Shown here: positions 16,420-25,915 of the stretch, piece after piece
How positions within the stretch are numbered: position 1 is the stretch's first letter
How the letters are laid out: each line of letters opens with the position of its first letter
NCBI GenBank assembly: GCA_020635115.1
Contig: JACKAK010000007.1
Coordinates: forward strand, 1-64,000
DNA length: 64,000 nucleotides
Direction: 5' to 3'
Origin: Halobacteriovoraceae bacterium
GTDB taxonomy: Bacteria; Bdellovibrionota; Bacteriovoracia; Bacteriovoracales; Bacteriovoracaceae
Position numbers and translations under genes: made by a program
The notes under the pieces: generated by a model
Databases searched by the model: none
What the model was told of the DNA's origin: nothing
The model's input: the letters and a program-made list of their open reading frames with translations, nothing else

Positions 16420-17844
16420 ATGAGTTTTAAAAATTTCTTATTGTGCTTATTCACCGTTGTTTCCTGTTCTCACATTCAAAAACCTACTTTAAATGAAATC
16501 AATTCTGCTGATCATCAAGATTCTGATCCCCAAGAAACAGTAGTCATTAGTGAAACTGAAGAAAAACAACATGATTTTAATGCCTATAGTAATGATCGAG
16601 TCAATAAATGGATTGAATACTTCGTGTCCAGAGACAAAGATCGTTTTACTCGCTATCTTACGCGAGGGCTTAAATATAAAGAAGTTATCCAAACTATGCT
16701 GGAAGAAGATCAATTACCAAGTATACTTTACTATCTTCCTTTAATAGAAAGTGGATTTGCCCTTCATGCCCATTCTCATGCAAGTGCAGTTGGGCCTTGG
16801 CAGTTTATTCGTGGTACTAGTAAACGATATTCTTTAAAGACTAACTCTTATATCGATGAGAGAAAAGATCCAATTCGCTCTACTGAGGCCGCTACAAAAT
16901 ATCTTAAAGATCTTTATAATGTTTTTCATTCGTGGGAACTTGCAATTGCTGCATACAATTGTGGGGAAATTAGAGTTTTGCGCGCGATTATGCGTGGAAA
17001 ATCTAGAGATTTTTGGGAACTAGCAGATAAAAAACTACTCCCGAATGAAACTATTAATTATGTTCCTAAATTTTTAGCAGCTGCAATTGTGGGTGAAGAT
17101 TTCGAAAAATATAATCTCTCTGTGCCAAGTATTGAAACTTTTCCTGATGTAGAATCAGTAGAAGTGAGTGGGGGAGTGCATCTCTCACAAATTGCCAAAA
17201 AGTTAGAAATCACTCTTGATGAACTCAAAGAAGTAAACCCTGGTTTAAAGAATAATTATACTGATGGAAGTACAAAGCTTACAGATATTTGGATACCTTC
17301 AAATCTAGTAGCAAGGGCCAACCAGATAAAAAATACGTTTGTTAGAAGTGTCGATTATAAAAATATTAAATCAATAGATGATAGTCCTAGCATCCATAAG
17401 GTAAAACGTGGTGAAAACTTGAATCTGATTGCTCAAAAGTATAAAATGAGTATTTCAAAAATTATACACATTAATAATCTTCGGAGTTCTCGAATCTATC
17501 CAGGACAGAATTTAGCACTTAGAACTCGTCACTATAAAAAAGTAGAGGGAAGCAAATTTTATTTTGTACGCAAAGGTGATGGCCTAATTGCAATAGCTAA
17601 TAAATTTGGAATATCACTGAATGATTTAAAAAAAATAAATAATATCTCTGGACAACGAATATACATTGGACAGAAACTAAGTATTCAGAATAACTCTCAA
17701 AAAAATGTTTTAGAGTACCGGGTGAGAAGAGGGGATAACCTCCATCGAATTGCAGATAGATACAATGTCACAGTTAGCTCACTCATTGAAAAAAATGGGC
17801 TGAGAAATTCGAAAATATTTGTTGGTCAAATTATTAAAATCTAA
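16420..17844 (+). CDS. mltD: MltD-type membrane-bound lytic murein transglycosylase with three LysM repeats
   Basis: 474 residues. A lipoprotein signal ends in the lipobox TVVSC (Cys16). The SLT catalytic domain (about 85-215) has YYLPLIESGF with the catalytic Glu, SAVGPWQFIRGTS, and AIAAYNCGE. Three LysM peptidoglycan-binding repeats follow: IHKVKRGENLNLIAQKYKMS, FYFVRKGDGLIAIANKFGIS and EYRVRRGDNLHRIADRYNVT, each about 43 residues. The enzyme cleaves the glycan strand with 1,6-anhydro ring formation at the outer-membrane inner face. Length and domain order match MltD. It appears monocistronic. Confidence 0.92.
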   Translation: MSFKNFLLCLFTVVSCSHIQKPTLNEINSADHQDSDPQETVVISETEEKQHDFNAYSNDRVNKWIEYFVSRDKDRFTRYLTRGLKYKEVIQTMLEEDQLPSILYYLPLIESGFALHAHSHASAVGPWQFIRGTSKRYSLKTNSYIDERKDPIRSTEAATKYLKDLYNVFHSWELAIAAYNCGEIRVLRAIMRGKSRDFWELADKKLLPNETINYVPKFLAAAIVGEDFEKYNLSVPSIETFPDVESVEVSGGVHLSQIAKKLEITLDELKEVNPGLKNNYTDGSTKLTDIWIPSNLVARANQIKNTFVRSVDYKNIKSIDDSPSIHKVKRGENLNLIAQKYKMSISKIIHINNLRSSRIYPGQNLALRTRHYKKVEGSKFYFVRKGDGLIAIANKFGISLNDLKKINNISGQRIYIGQKLSIQNNSQKNVLEYRVRRGDNLHRIADRYNVTVSSLIEKNGLRNSKIFVGQIIKI

Positions 17845-17849
17845 ATTTA

Positions 17850-18050
17850 TTATTTAACGTCCTCGTAGAAATTCTTTTGGCATTTTGATTTACAATCACT
17901 CAGGTTTTTGTAATCGTACTTACTATACTTTAGACTACAAGCGTCCTGACAAGCATCTCTTTTAGTTTCAGCATATATGGTTTTTGAAGTTCCACAACCG
18001 TTTATTGTTAGAAGGACTAATAGTATTAAAAGTTTCATAAGTTTTTTCAA
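17850..18050 (-). CDS. Tiny cysteine-rich predicted lipoprotein
   Basis: 66 residues with a lipoprotein signal ending in TINGC. The mature peptide of about 47 residues has five further cysteines spaced as in two CxxxC pairs (DACQDAC, DCKSKC), suggesting disulfides. No family is recognised. It converges on the mltD-like gene and ends only five bases after it. The clear signal and lipobox support a real gene. Confidence 0.55.
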   Translation of the reverse strand: MKKLMKLLILLVLLTINGCGTSKTIYAETKRDACQDACSLKYSKYDYKNLSDCKSKCQKNFYEDVK

Positions 18051-18130
18051 CCTTACTAAAAGTTAATATTATGACTTAAAATAATCCTGTGAGATTTGGA
18101 AACATAAAAATACTTTTAAGTCTAAAATTT

Positions 18131-19225
18131 TTAATTCACATCTGTCAACGAACTTGAGACTTCAATGATATTATCGCCATTAAAATTATTTGTATGTGCT
18201 TGATGTTGCATTTTGCTTGCTTCAAGTCGATTGGCCATCTCTTCCATTGTACCAAAAAATGAAAGTGACTTTCCACTAAGTTCCATTACATTTTTCATTT
18301 TATGTTCATTTAATATATCTGATAGCTCTCGTTTCATTTTATCGATAATTTTGAAACCATCTAACATTATTGCTGAACAGACCTGAAGAGTTGTTGCACC
18401 CATACACATAAACTCAGCAGCAGAATAACCATCAACAATTCCGCCAACTCCACTTATTGGAGTTTTGGGAAAGGCCATAGCAAGTTCACCAACCATTCTT
18501 AAAGCAATAGGTCTTACAGCTTTATATGAATATCCACCAAAGGCCGAAATACCTTTAACATTGGGAACTGGTTTAAAAGTTTTTAAATCAATATTTGAAA
18601 TTGATAAAAGAGTGTTGATGGCCACCAGTCCATCTGCTCCCCCCTCAATGGAGGCCCTTGCTGGTTCACAAATATCAGTGATATTTGGAGTCATTTTGGC
18701 CCAGACAGGAACAGTACCCGCAACTTCCTTAACCCAACTTGTAACATCTTTTACAATATCAGGATTTTGTCCCATGGCCCCACCCATTTTTCTCTCTGGC
18801 ATACCATGGGGACAAGAGAGGTTTAATTCAATAATATCTGCACCGGCCTTTATAACTTTATCAGTGAGTTCTTGCCATCGCAATTTATCAGGTTCTTCCA
18901 TTATAGAGGCCACTATCACCTTCGTTGGGTAATTTTTTTTCAAATCTCGAATATACTCTAACCAATCGCTACAAGGAATATCGGATATGAGCTCATTATT
19001 TGTCATTCCAATACATTTTCCACCGTCAAATAATTTTCCATATCTTGGAGCAATATTTCTGACTTTTGTATGATCCAATGAAAAGGTTTTCAAAACAGAC
19101 CCACCCCATCCAGCATCAAAAGATCTGGCCACAATTTTAGCATTGGTAGATGGTGGGCCTGATCCAACCAGAAAAGGATTTTCAAATCGAACACCATTTG
19201 AGAAAACTTCAAGTAATTTAGACAT
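18131..19225 (-). CDS. PreA-like NAD-dependent dihydropyrimidine dehydrogenase/dihydroorotate dehydrogenase family protein
   Basis: The ATG at 19225 (MSKLLEVF) is preferred to the upstream in-frame TTG; GGGA lies about eight bases before it. The 364-residue FMN barrel has NPFLVGSGPPSTN, LNLSCPHGMPERKMGGAMGQ (the active-site Cys region), KMTPNITD, GISAFGGYS and GVGGIVDGYSAAEF. It resembles PreA, which reduces uracil and thymine with NADH. E. coli PreA has a C-terminal 4Fe-4S domain and a PreT partner. This protein stops after about 365 residues with no cysteine motif there, and no PreT gene is in the window. Its electron path is therefore unclear. Confidence 0.8.
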   Translation of the reverse strand: MSKLLEVFSNGVRFENPFLVGSGPPSTNAKIVARSFDAGWGGSVLKTFSLDHTKVRNIAPRYGKLFDGGKCIGMTNNELISDIPCSDWLEYIRDLKKNYPTKVIVASIMEEPDKLRWQELTDKVIKAGADIIELNLSCPHGMPERKMGGAMGQNPDIVKDVTSWVKEVAGTVPVWAKMTPNITDICEPARASIEGGADGLVAINTLLSISNIDLKTFKPVPNVKGISAFGGYSYKAVRPIALRMVGELAMAFPKTPISGVGGIVDGYSAAEFMCMGATTLQVCSAIMLDGFKIIDKMKRELSDILNEHKMKNVMELSGKSLSFFGTMEEMANRLEASKMQHQAHTNNFNGDNIIEVSSSLTDVN

Positions 19226-19297
19226 ATTTATTATCCCTGATTGCAATATTGGGTTTGATTTTGAAGCGAAATAAAACCAATGGCAACTTAAGTTTTG

Positions 19298-19759
19298 TTA
19301 GAGATCAGATTCAATTTCTAGCGGTGATGTTTGAGGAGAAAATCTTTTGATTACTTTACCACTTTCATCAATTAGAAATTTTGTGAAATTCCACTTAATA
19401 GCTTTGCTTCCTAAAATTCCTGGTGCTTCATTCTTTAAGTAATTAAATAAAGGATGCGCATTTTCTCCGTTCACTTCGATTTTGGAAAAAACCGGAAAAC
19501 TAATTTTGTAGTTTAGCTCACAAAAGTTTTGAATTTCTTCATCTTTTCCAGGTTCCTGTCCTCCAAATTGATTACACGGAAAGGCAAGAATCTCAACCGT
19601 ATCGATATATTTACTTTTTAGCTCTTCTAATTCTTTATATTGAGGTGTAAATCCACACTTACTTGCTGTATTTACAATTATAAGCTTTTTCCCTTTAAAT
19701 TTTTCAAGTGTAACATCCTCACCAAATGCATCTTTGACAATAAAATCATATATGTTCAC
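19298..19759 (-). CDS. Glutathione peroxidase family protein
   Basis: 153 residues. The thioredoxin-fold peroxidase motifs are complete: NTASKCGFTPQYKELEELK with the peroxidatic Cys in place of selenocysteine, LAFPCNQFGGQEPG, and KWNFTKFLID with the catalytic Trp-Asn pair. It reduces hydroperoxides, probably with thioredoxin as donor, as for most bacterial Cys-type enzymes. It starts three bases after the stop of the OPT transporter gene, so the two form an operon. A second, broken copy of the family lies at 30.8-31.2 kb. Confidence 0.93.
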   Translation of the reverse strand: MNIYDFIVKDAFGEDVTLEKFKGKKLIIVNTASKCGFTPQYKELEELKSKYIDTVEILAFPCNQFGGQEPGKDEEIQNFCELNYKISFPVFSKIEVNGENAHPLFNYLKNEAPGILGSKAIKWNFTKFLIDESGKVIKRFSPQTSPLEIESDL

Positions 19760-19762
19760 AGT

Positions 19763-21493
19763 CTATCCTATTTTAAAGAAAGTTAATAAAGCTGTTACGA
19801 TTCCCATCAGTCCTTCTCCTGCAACTAAACCAGAAGCGACAGAGAAACCCAAAGTCTTACTGTTTTCAGGTGAAATTTTACCCCAAAGCATAAACAACAA
19901 GCAACCGATGAACATTGCAATCGAATAATATGCAGGAATGATAAAAGATATACCCATCGCCAGAGCACTAGGAATATAGGGTTTAATTTTGTCATTCATT
20001 TTTAACAAAGAGAGAATGACTCCGCAAATCGCAGCAATAATAACGGCCTTTTCTGAATGTGTTGGAAGTGAATCAAACCCCTTTGTAAGAAGTTCGGCCA
20101 TCGCTTTCCATGCAAAGGCGGCCGGTGCAGGAAGCTTTTCACTTCCAATTTCATAGGCAGAGTCAAACAATTTGTAAATTGGTGCTGTTAAGAAAACTCC
20201 TGCAGTGATACCAAATAACTGGGCCTTAAATTGTTTCTTGGGAGAAGCACCAAGCAAATAACCAGTTTTTAAATCTTGCATCATATCTCCTGCTTGAGTG
20301 GCCCCTGCTCCAGTAATACCCGCGGCCATGAGATTTGTGACCATATTTCCCGGACTAATTGCGCCAAAAGCTGCCTGAGCAATTTTACCCATTCCTCCAA
20401 TTGGATTGATGTCAGTTTCTCCTGTACTTCTTGTGGCGATCATTGAAAGACCTGAAGAAATAATAATTGCAAAAACTGTCACTAAAAGTGGGATTTTGAA
20501 AATAAAATTGGCCATAATGACCAAAAAAATACTTGAAACAAATAAACCTGTTGTCCACCAGATTAGTGGAATTTCTTGAGAGTCAGCTTCAGAATTGTTT
20601 TTAGATTCTACTTTTTTAAAACTATTGATGATTGATTTATACGATAAGATCAGCGCCATAATTGCATCAGTTACACTTAAGGCCACTCCTGGCCATAGTA
20701 GCCATCCTCTTGCTCCAGTTTGATAGTTCATTATATCTTCGGATACCCAACCCATTTGAGTAATTGAGGGCCCAATAAAACCCCAAGCAATGAGAGTTCC
20801 AATAAAAAGTGAAACACTTATTCTTGTGCCAATGAGTATGCCTGCTCCAAACATCATAGGATTTATGTATAATTTGAATCCCCAGGCAGAAATGGCCAAA
20901 AGGCCTAAACTCTTAACAAGTGGAGGCATTCCAAATGAAGGAAAAAAGTGTACTAGCAGGGTGTGTAATCCAGCAATGATTGCAATATAGAGTAGAGTTT
21001 TACTTTTCATTTTTGCAATGTCACTTTTTGCAAACATGGCCATTATTGTTTCGGCCGTTGCGATTCCTTGGGGAAATCTTAATTTTTCAATGATGATCAT
21101 TTGTCGACGTAATGGAACCGCAAAAAAGATACCAATATACGATACTGATAGTGCCCACAAAGTGAGTTCTAAGGTTGTAAGTTTTACCCCAAGTAGACCC
21201 AAGGCCGGAACACTTGAAACAAAACCAGCTGAAGCAATGCCACCAGCTGCTGAAGCTGCAGTTTGAGAAATATTTACTTCTAAAATGCTAGGACAATTTT
21301 TATTATTGAATAAATTCATTATTGAAAAAGAAAGTATGGCACCAAGCAGGGAGCCACCTATCGTCCATCCTGTCTTCATACCAAAATAAATATTCATACA
21401 GTTTATAAGTGCGCCAATTGAGCATCCGGTAATAATGGCCCTTTTTGTTAATTGAAGTTCGTTTGGGATTGGTTCATAGATTCTTTCTGTCAT
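19763..21493 (-). CDS. OPT-family oligopeptide transporter
   Basis: 576 residues with about 14 hydrophobic segments. The N-terminal NELQLTKRAIITGCSIGALI and NIYFGMKTGWTIGGSLLGAI, then SSVPALGLLG, and the central GAISPGNMVTNLMAAGITGAG with QAGDMMQDLKTGYLLGASPK are the signature of the bacterial OPT branch. These carriers import oligopeptides or metal-siderophore chelates across the inner membrane with protons. A clear AGGA site precedes the ATG. It is followed by the glutathione-peroxidase gene after three bases, an unusual pairing. The substrate cannot be told. Confidence 0.9.
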   Translation of the reverse strand: MTERIYEPIPNELQLTKRAIITGCSIGALINCMNIYFGMKTGWTIGGSLLGAILSFSIMNLFNNKNCPSILEVNISQTAASAAGGIASAGFVSSVPALGLLGVKLTTLELTLWALSVSYIGIFFAVPLRRQMIIIEKLRFPQGIATAETIMAMFAKSDIAKMKSKTLLYIAIIAGLHTLLVHFFPSFGMPPLVKSLGLLAISAWGFKLYINPMMFGAGILIGTRISVSLFIGTLIAWGFIGPSITQMGWVSEDIMNYQTGARGWLLWPGVALSVTDAIMALILSYKSIINSFKKVESKNNSEADSQEIPLIWWTTGLFVSSIFLVIMANFIFKIPLLVTVFAIIISSGLSMIATRSTGETDINPIGGMGKIAQAAFGAISPGNMVTNLMAAGITGAGATQAGDMMQDLKTGYLLGASPKKQFKAQLFGITAGVFLTAPIYKLFDSAYEIGSEKLPAPAAFAWKAMAELLTKGFDSLPTHSEKAVIIAAICGVILSLLKMNDKIKPYIPSALAMGISFIIPAYYSIAMFIGCLLFMLWGKISPENSKTLGFSVASGLVAGEGLMGIVTALLTFFKIG

Positions 21494-21627
21494 GAAATCC
21501 TTTCTAATTATTGTTTTTAGAAGACTATATGGTGCAGCAAAATAATGTCAACTCATTTTGAGTTCAAATATTGCTGTATATGTGTAAAAGCTGGTATTTT
21601 AAATCGAGATTTAAACATTGGGATTAT

Positions 21628-24600
21628 ATGGAATATTCAAGTTGTGGCGTTGGATTTTTAGCATCATTAAAAAATGTATCAAGCTTTGAGAATTTGCAAA
21701 CTGGACTGACTGGGCTCTTAAATGTCGAACACAGAGGAGGGGCCTCAATTGATGGTAACATGGGTGATGGTGCGGGAATTATGACTGATATTCCCTTTGA
21801 ACTATTAGGTCATAAAAAAAATGAAATAGGGGTGGCCACTATTTTCGCTCCAAGGGATAACGAAATATATGAACGTTCTATTGAAGTATTTAAACAAACT
21901 TTTGAATTCTTTGGCCTTAAAATATTAGAAATTAGAAAAGTACCAATTAATGTAGAGTCAATTGATCAAAGATCAATTGAAGTAATGCCCAATATCGTGC
22001 ATGCAATTATCAAAAGACCTGAACACTCAAGAACAGTTGCCTCATTTGATAAGTCTCTATACGAGGCCAAACAGCTTGTGAGAACGAAACAAAAAGAAGC
22101 AGGCATAAAAGGCAAATTCTTTTTTACATCTCTATCGGCCAGAACAATTATATATAAGGCCTTATGTACAGGTAAACAACTGAGTGAATTTTACTTGGAT
22201 TTAAAAGATCCTAAATTTAAAACAAGCTTTGTGTTATTTCATAGGAGATTCAGTACAAATACTTTATCAAGTTGGGACAAGGTACAGCCTTTTAGACTTA
22301 TTGCACACAATGGAGAAATCAATACAATTGAAGGAAATAGATCTGCAGCGATTTCTAGAGAGAAATCATTAGGTTTAAGAGATGACGAACTCATTACTCA
22401 CTTTGATGCAAGTGACTCCGGAAATCTCAATGGAATGGTGGAAGCTTTAAAATATAGAAGTTCTATACCACATCTTGCTGAAATTCTCTCAATAATGATT
22501 CCTCCTGCACCAAATTTACAGTCTGACTATTATGATTTTTGGTCCCGGGCAATGGAGCCCTGGGATGGGCCAGCTTTAGTTGCATTTTGTGATGGAAAAA
22601 GGATTGGAGCAAGGTTAGACAGAAATGGTTTTAGGCCTTGCAGGTGGTCGCGTACTAAGGATTGTTTTTATCTTGCTTCAGAAACAGGATGCTTTGAGGT
22701 TGATAATAAATGTATTGTTGAACAAGGAAGTTTATATGCAGGCAGAAGTGTCCATATTCATTTACTATCAAGTAAAATTGATTTTCAAAATCCTGATAAA
22801 ACGATCTATTATAAGAATGCTAAATTTGATGCACGTTTAATAAAGTTAGAATATATCAATTTTGATCCAATAAAAAGATACAGAAATAATATTCATTATT
22901 TTTATTATAGTAGAGAAACTTTTAGCAAGGAACTTTATCCAATGGTTGAAAATGAAACTTCTCCTATTGGTTCGATGGGAGATACAGCAAGGATACCAGC
23001 TATTTCTACAATTGATAGATCTCTATATGATTACTTCTATCAGAATTTTGCTCAAGTCACGAATCCTCCTTTAGACTATATTCGTGAAAAAATGGTAACA
23101 GAATTGAGGGTATATCTTGGCAGAAAGCCTAATATTTTTGGGACAAAAGAATTAATTCCACCTCCAGAGGCCTATGAGGCAACAAGTCCAGTGTTGAGTT
23201 TAGGACAGTTAGATTTTATATTACAAAATGATGGAGAATCTAATAAGACTTCTTTAAAAGTTAAAAAAATTGGTATCCTTTTTGATAAAGAAAGTGGGAG
23301 TAGGGGATGTAAAAAAAGAATTTATGAAATAGTTGAAGAAGCAATTCTAGCAGTGAGAAATGGGTATAATGTTATCGTTTTATCAGATAGAGATGTTTCT
23401 CATTCGCTTTTACCAATACCTGCAATCATTGTCATGCGTGCTGTACAATTAGGTCTTAATCGTTCAGGACTAAGACTTAGACTTTCTATTGTTATTGATT
23501 CTGGTGAAATTTATAATTCTCATCAATTGGCCTGCTTAATTGGTTTTGGTGCAAGTGCAGTCTGTCCATATTTAGCTCTTGAGATAGCTAGGTATGATGA
23601 TATTTCAAGTGTCCAAGATCAATTTCCAGAAGAAAGAGAAAAGAGGCTTATCAAGAATTTAGAAAACGGTCTGCTTAGAATTATGGCCAAGAGGGGTATA
23701 TCTGTTGTTCGCAGTTATCAAGGTGCAGAACTCTTTACAATAGTTGGTCTTGACCAACAGATGCTCCAGGCCTTTTTTCCTGGCCATAAAAGTTATGTTG
23801 GTGGTCTTAGCTTTAAACAAATGGTTCAAAAAATAATTGGACGATCTGAAGCAATTCCTGGAACAGTACATAATGATTATGTTTACAGAGAGTCCAATAA
23901 AGAAGGAGAAGGAGAGTTACATTCTATTACTTCAAAAAGAAGTCGTATTCTCCATAATATTCTTAAAGAAAGTGATAAAACTGATTGGGCAGAATTTCAC
24001 AAAGAGCTCAGTGAAAATGTCATCCATATCCGTCATTTCTTTAAAGTTAAAAAAAATGAAAAAGAACAAAAAATTTCAGAAACGAGAAAATCTATTCTTT
24101 CTAGATTTGGCTGTGGAGCAATGAGTTTTGGAGCAATATCTGCTGAAGCACAAAGGGACCTTATTAAAGCATTCAAACAAATTGGAGGAAGAAGTAATAG
24201 TGGGGAAGGAGGTGAAAATCCTTATTATTATATTGATGGCACTTCAGCAAATGTTAAACAGATTGCTTCTGGCCGTTTTGGAGTAACAGCTGAGTATCTG
24301 GCCAATGCTCAAGAAGTACAAATCAAAATAGCGCAAGGGGCAAAACCGGGAGAAGGTGGACAGCTTATGGGAGTGAAAGTAACTCAAGGTATAGCAAAAG
24401 CAAGATTCGCAACGCCAGGGGTAGATTTAATCTCACCACCTCCGCAACATGATATTTATAGTATTGAAGATTTAAAGGAACTTATTTATGAACTAAAACA
24501 ATTCAAACCTGATCTTGAAGTTAGTGTAAAACTAGTTTCAGGAGATAATATCGGAGCTATAGCAGTTGGAGTTGTCAAGGCCGGAGCTGATATAATTCAA

Positions 24601-25905
24601 ATTTCAGGAGGAGATGGTGGGACAGGTGCTGCTGATCTAATGTCTATGAAACATGCTGGCCTTCCCCTTGAAATTGGTCTAGTTGAAGTTCAAAAAACTC
24701 TAGTAGAAAATGATCTAAGAAAATATGTCAAATTAAGAGTAGATGGTAACCTCCAAAATGCACGGGATATTATATTAACAACGATAATGGGGGCAGACCA
24801 ATTTGATTTTGGAAAAATAGCACTTGTCTCTCAGGGTTGTATAATGGCCAGAGTTTGTGAAAAAAATACATGTCCAGCAGGAATAGCAACTCACAATCCT
24901 CGTTTTAAAGAAAGGTATAAGGGGACAGTTGAAGGAATTGTTAAATATTTTGAACACCTCGCTGATGAGACAATAAACTTTTTGAAACTGATTTCTTTCA
25001 ATACTCTGGATGAAATTAGAGGAAAACTTTCTCTACTTGAAGTAGATGAAAAATATAAAAAATTTGTTAAAGAAAAGAATTTGCATTTTCATTACTTCAA
25101 TACAGGAGAGTATTCATGTCCTCGATCTGAATTTAATCCGTCTCAACTCAATGAACTCAATCAAAAAATCTTAAGTAAATTTCTTGAAAACCCCTCTCTC
25201 AATAATTTAGGGAGCTTTCAAATACATAGTACCCAAAGAGCAGTTCCAAGTGTTATCTATGGGCACTTGGCCAGTAAAGTTATTGAGAAAAGATCAAATC
25301 TTGAAGACCGTTCAGAAGATATAAAAAATGAATTCCAATATAATATTCATCTCAAAGGAAATGCTGGCCAAGGTTTTGGTGTTTTTCACTCAGAAGGCGT
25401 CAGATTGACTTTAGAAGGAGATGCCAATGATTCTGTAGCGAAGGGAATGAGTGGAGGTGAAATTATTGTCATTCCAGAAAGTTCTAATTCCTCACTTCAG
25501 ATGGGGAATGTTTTAGTTGGCAATATTTGTCTATATGGTGCAACTGGAGGAAAGTTATTCATCAAAGGTATGGCCGCAGATCGTTTTGCTGTTAGGAACA
25601 GTGGTGCAATTGCTGTTGTGGAAGGGGTTGGTTTACATGCATGTGAATACATGACGGGAGGTACTGTTCTTATCTTGGGAAGAGCTCTTGAAAATATTGG
25701 AGCAGGAATGACTGGTGGATCGATTTATACTTTTAAAAATAATATAAAAAATATTAACAAAAATTATATTAAGCACTCACCTATGACTCATTCAGATTGG
25801 AAAGTATTTCGTGAAATTATTCAAGAACATATTGAAAAGACAGATTCAATCATAGCTAAAAATCTAGATGAGCTGGATATAATTAAATTAACGACTGTAA
25901 AATAG
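21628..25905 (+). CDS. gltB: Glutamate synthase large subunit (GltB)
   Basis: The ATG at 21628 is chosen because a GGGA site lies just upstream and it leaves only five residues before the amidotransferase cysteine (MEYSSCGVGF), as expected for a processed propeptide. This gives 1425 residues. In order: the class-II glutaminase (HRGGASIDGNMGDGAG, HNGEINT, GDTARI later), the central domain, the FMN domain (SNSGEGGENPYY, GAKPGEGGQLMG, SGGDGGTGAADL), the 3Fe-4S motif CIMARVCEKNTCPAGIATH, and the C-terminal GXGXG helix domain (GNAGQGFGVF). It transfers the glutamine amide to 2-oxoglutarate, using electrons from GltD. No gltD gene is adjacent, so the small subunit must lie elsewhere. The hydrolase-OsmC gene follows after ten bases. 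Confidence 0.95.
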   Translation: MEYSSCGVGFLASLKNVSSFENLQTGLTGLLNVEHRGGASIDGNMGDGAGIMTDIPFELLGHKKNEIGVATIFAPRDNEIYERSIEVFKQTFEFFGLKILEIRKVPINVESIDQRSIEVMPNIVHAIIKRPEHSRTVASFDKSLYEAKQLVRTKQKEAGIKGKFFFTSLSARTIIYKALCTGKQLSEFYLDLKDPKFKTSFVLFHRRFSTNTLSSWDKVQPFRLIAHNGEINTIEGNRSAAISREKSLGLRDDELITHFDASDSGNLNGMVEALKYRSSIPHLAEILSIMIPPAPNLQSDYYDFWSRAMEPWDGPALVAFCDGKRIGARLDRNGFRPCRWSRTKDCFYLASETGCFEVDNKCIVEQGSLYAGRSVHIHLLSSKIDFQNPDKTIYYKNAKFDARLIKLEYINFDPIKRYRNNIHYFYYSRETFSKELYPMVENETSPIGSMGDTARIPAISTIDRSLYDYFYQNFAQVTNPPLDYIREKMVTELRVYLGRKPNIFGTKELIPPPEAYEATSPVLSLGQLDFILQNDGESNKTSLKVKKIGILFDKESGSRGCKKRIYEIVEEAILAVRNGYNVIVLSDRDVSHSLLPIPAIIVMRAVQLGLNRSGLRLRLSIVIDSGEIYNSHQLACLIGFGASAVCPYLALEIARYDDISSVQDQFPEEREKRLIKNLENGLLRIMAKRGISVVRSYQGAELFTIVGLDQQMLQAFFPGHKSYVGGLSFKQMVQKIIGRSEAIPGTVHNDYVYRESNKEGEGELHSITSKRSRILHNILKESDKTDWAEFHKELSENVIHIRHFFKVKKNEKEQKISETRKSILSRFGCGAMSFGAISAEAQRDLIKAFKQIGGRSNSGEGGENPYYYIDGTSANVKQIASGRFGVTAEYLANAQEVQIKIAQGAKPGEGGQLMGVKVTQGIAKARFATPGVDLISPPPQHDIYSIEDLKELIYELKQFKPDLEVSVKLVSGDNIGAIAVGVVKAGADIIQISGGDGGTGAADLMSMKHAGLPLEIGLVEVQKTLVENDLRKYVKLRVDGNLQNARDIILTTIMGADQFDFGKIALVSQGCIMARVCEKNTCPAGIATHNPRFKERYKGTVEGIVKYFEHLADETINFLKLISFNTLDEIRGKLSLLEVDEKYKKFVKEKNLHFHYFNTGEYSCPRSEFNPSQLNELNQKILSKFLENPSLNNLGSFQIHSTQRAVPSVIYGHLASKVIEKRSNLEDRSEDIKNEFQYNIHLKGNAGQGFGVFHSEGVRLTLEGDANDSVAKGMSGGEIIVIPESSNSSLQMGNVLVGNICLYGATGGKLFIKGMAADRFAVRNSGAIAVVEGVGLHACEYMTGGTVLILGRALENIGAGMTGGSIYTFKNNIKNINKNYIKHSPMTHSDWKVFREIIQEHIEKTDSIIAKNLDELDIIKLTTVK

Positions 25906-25915
25906 GAACATAAGT

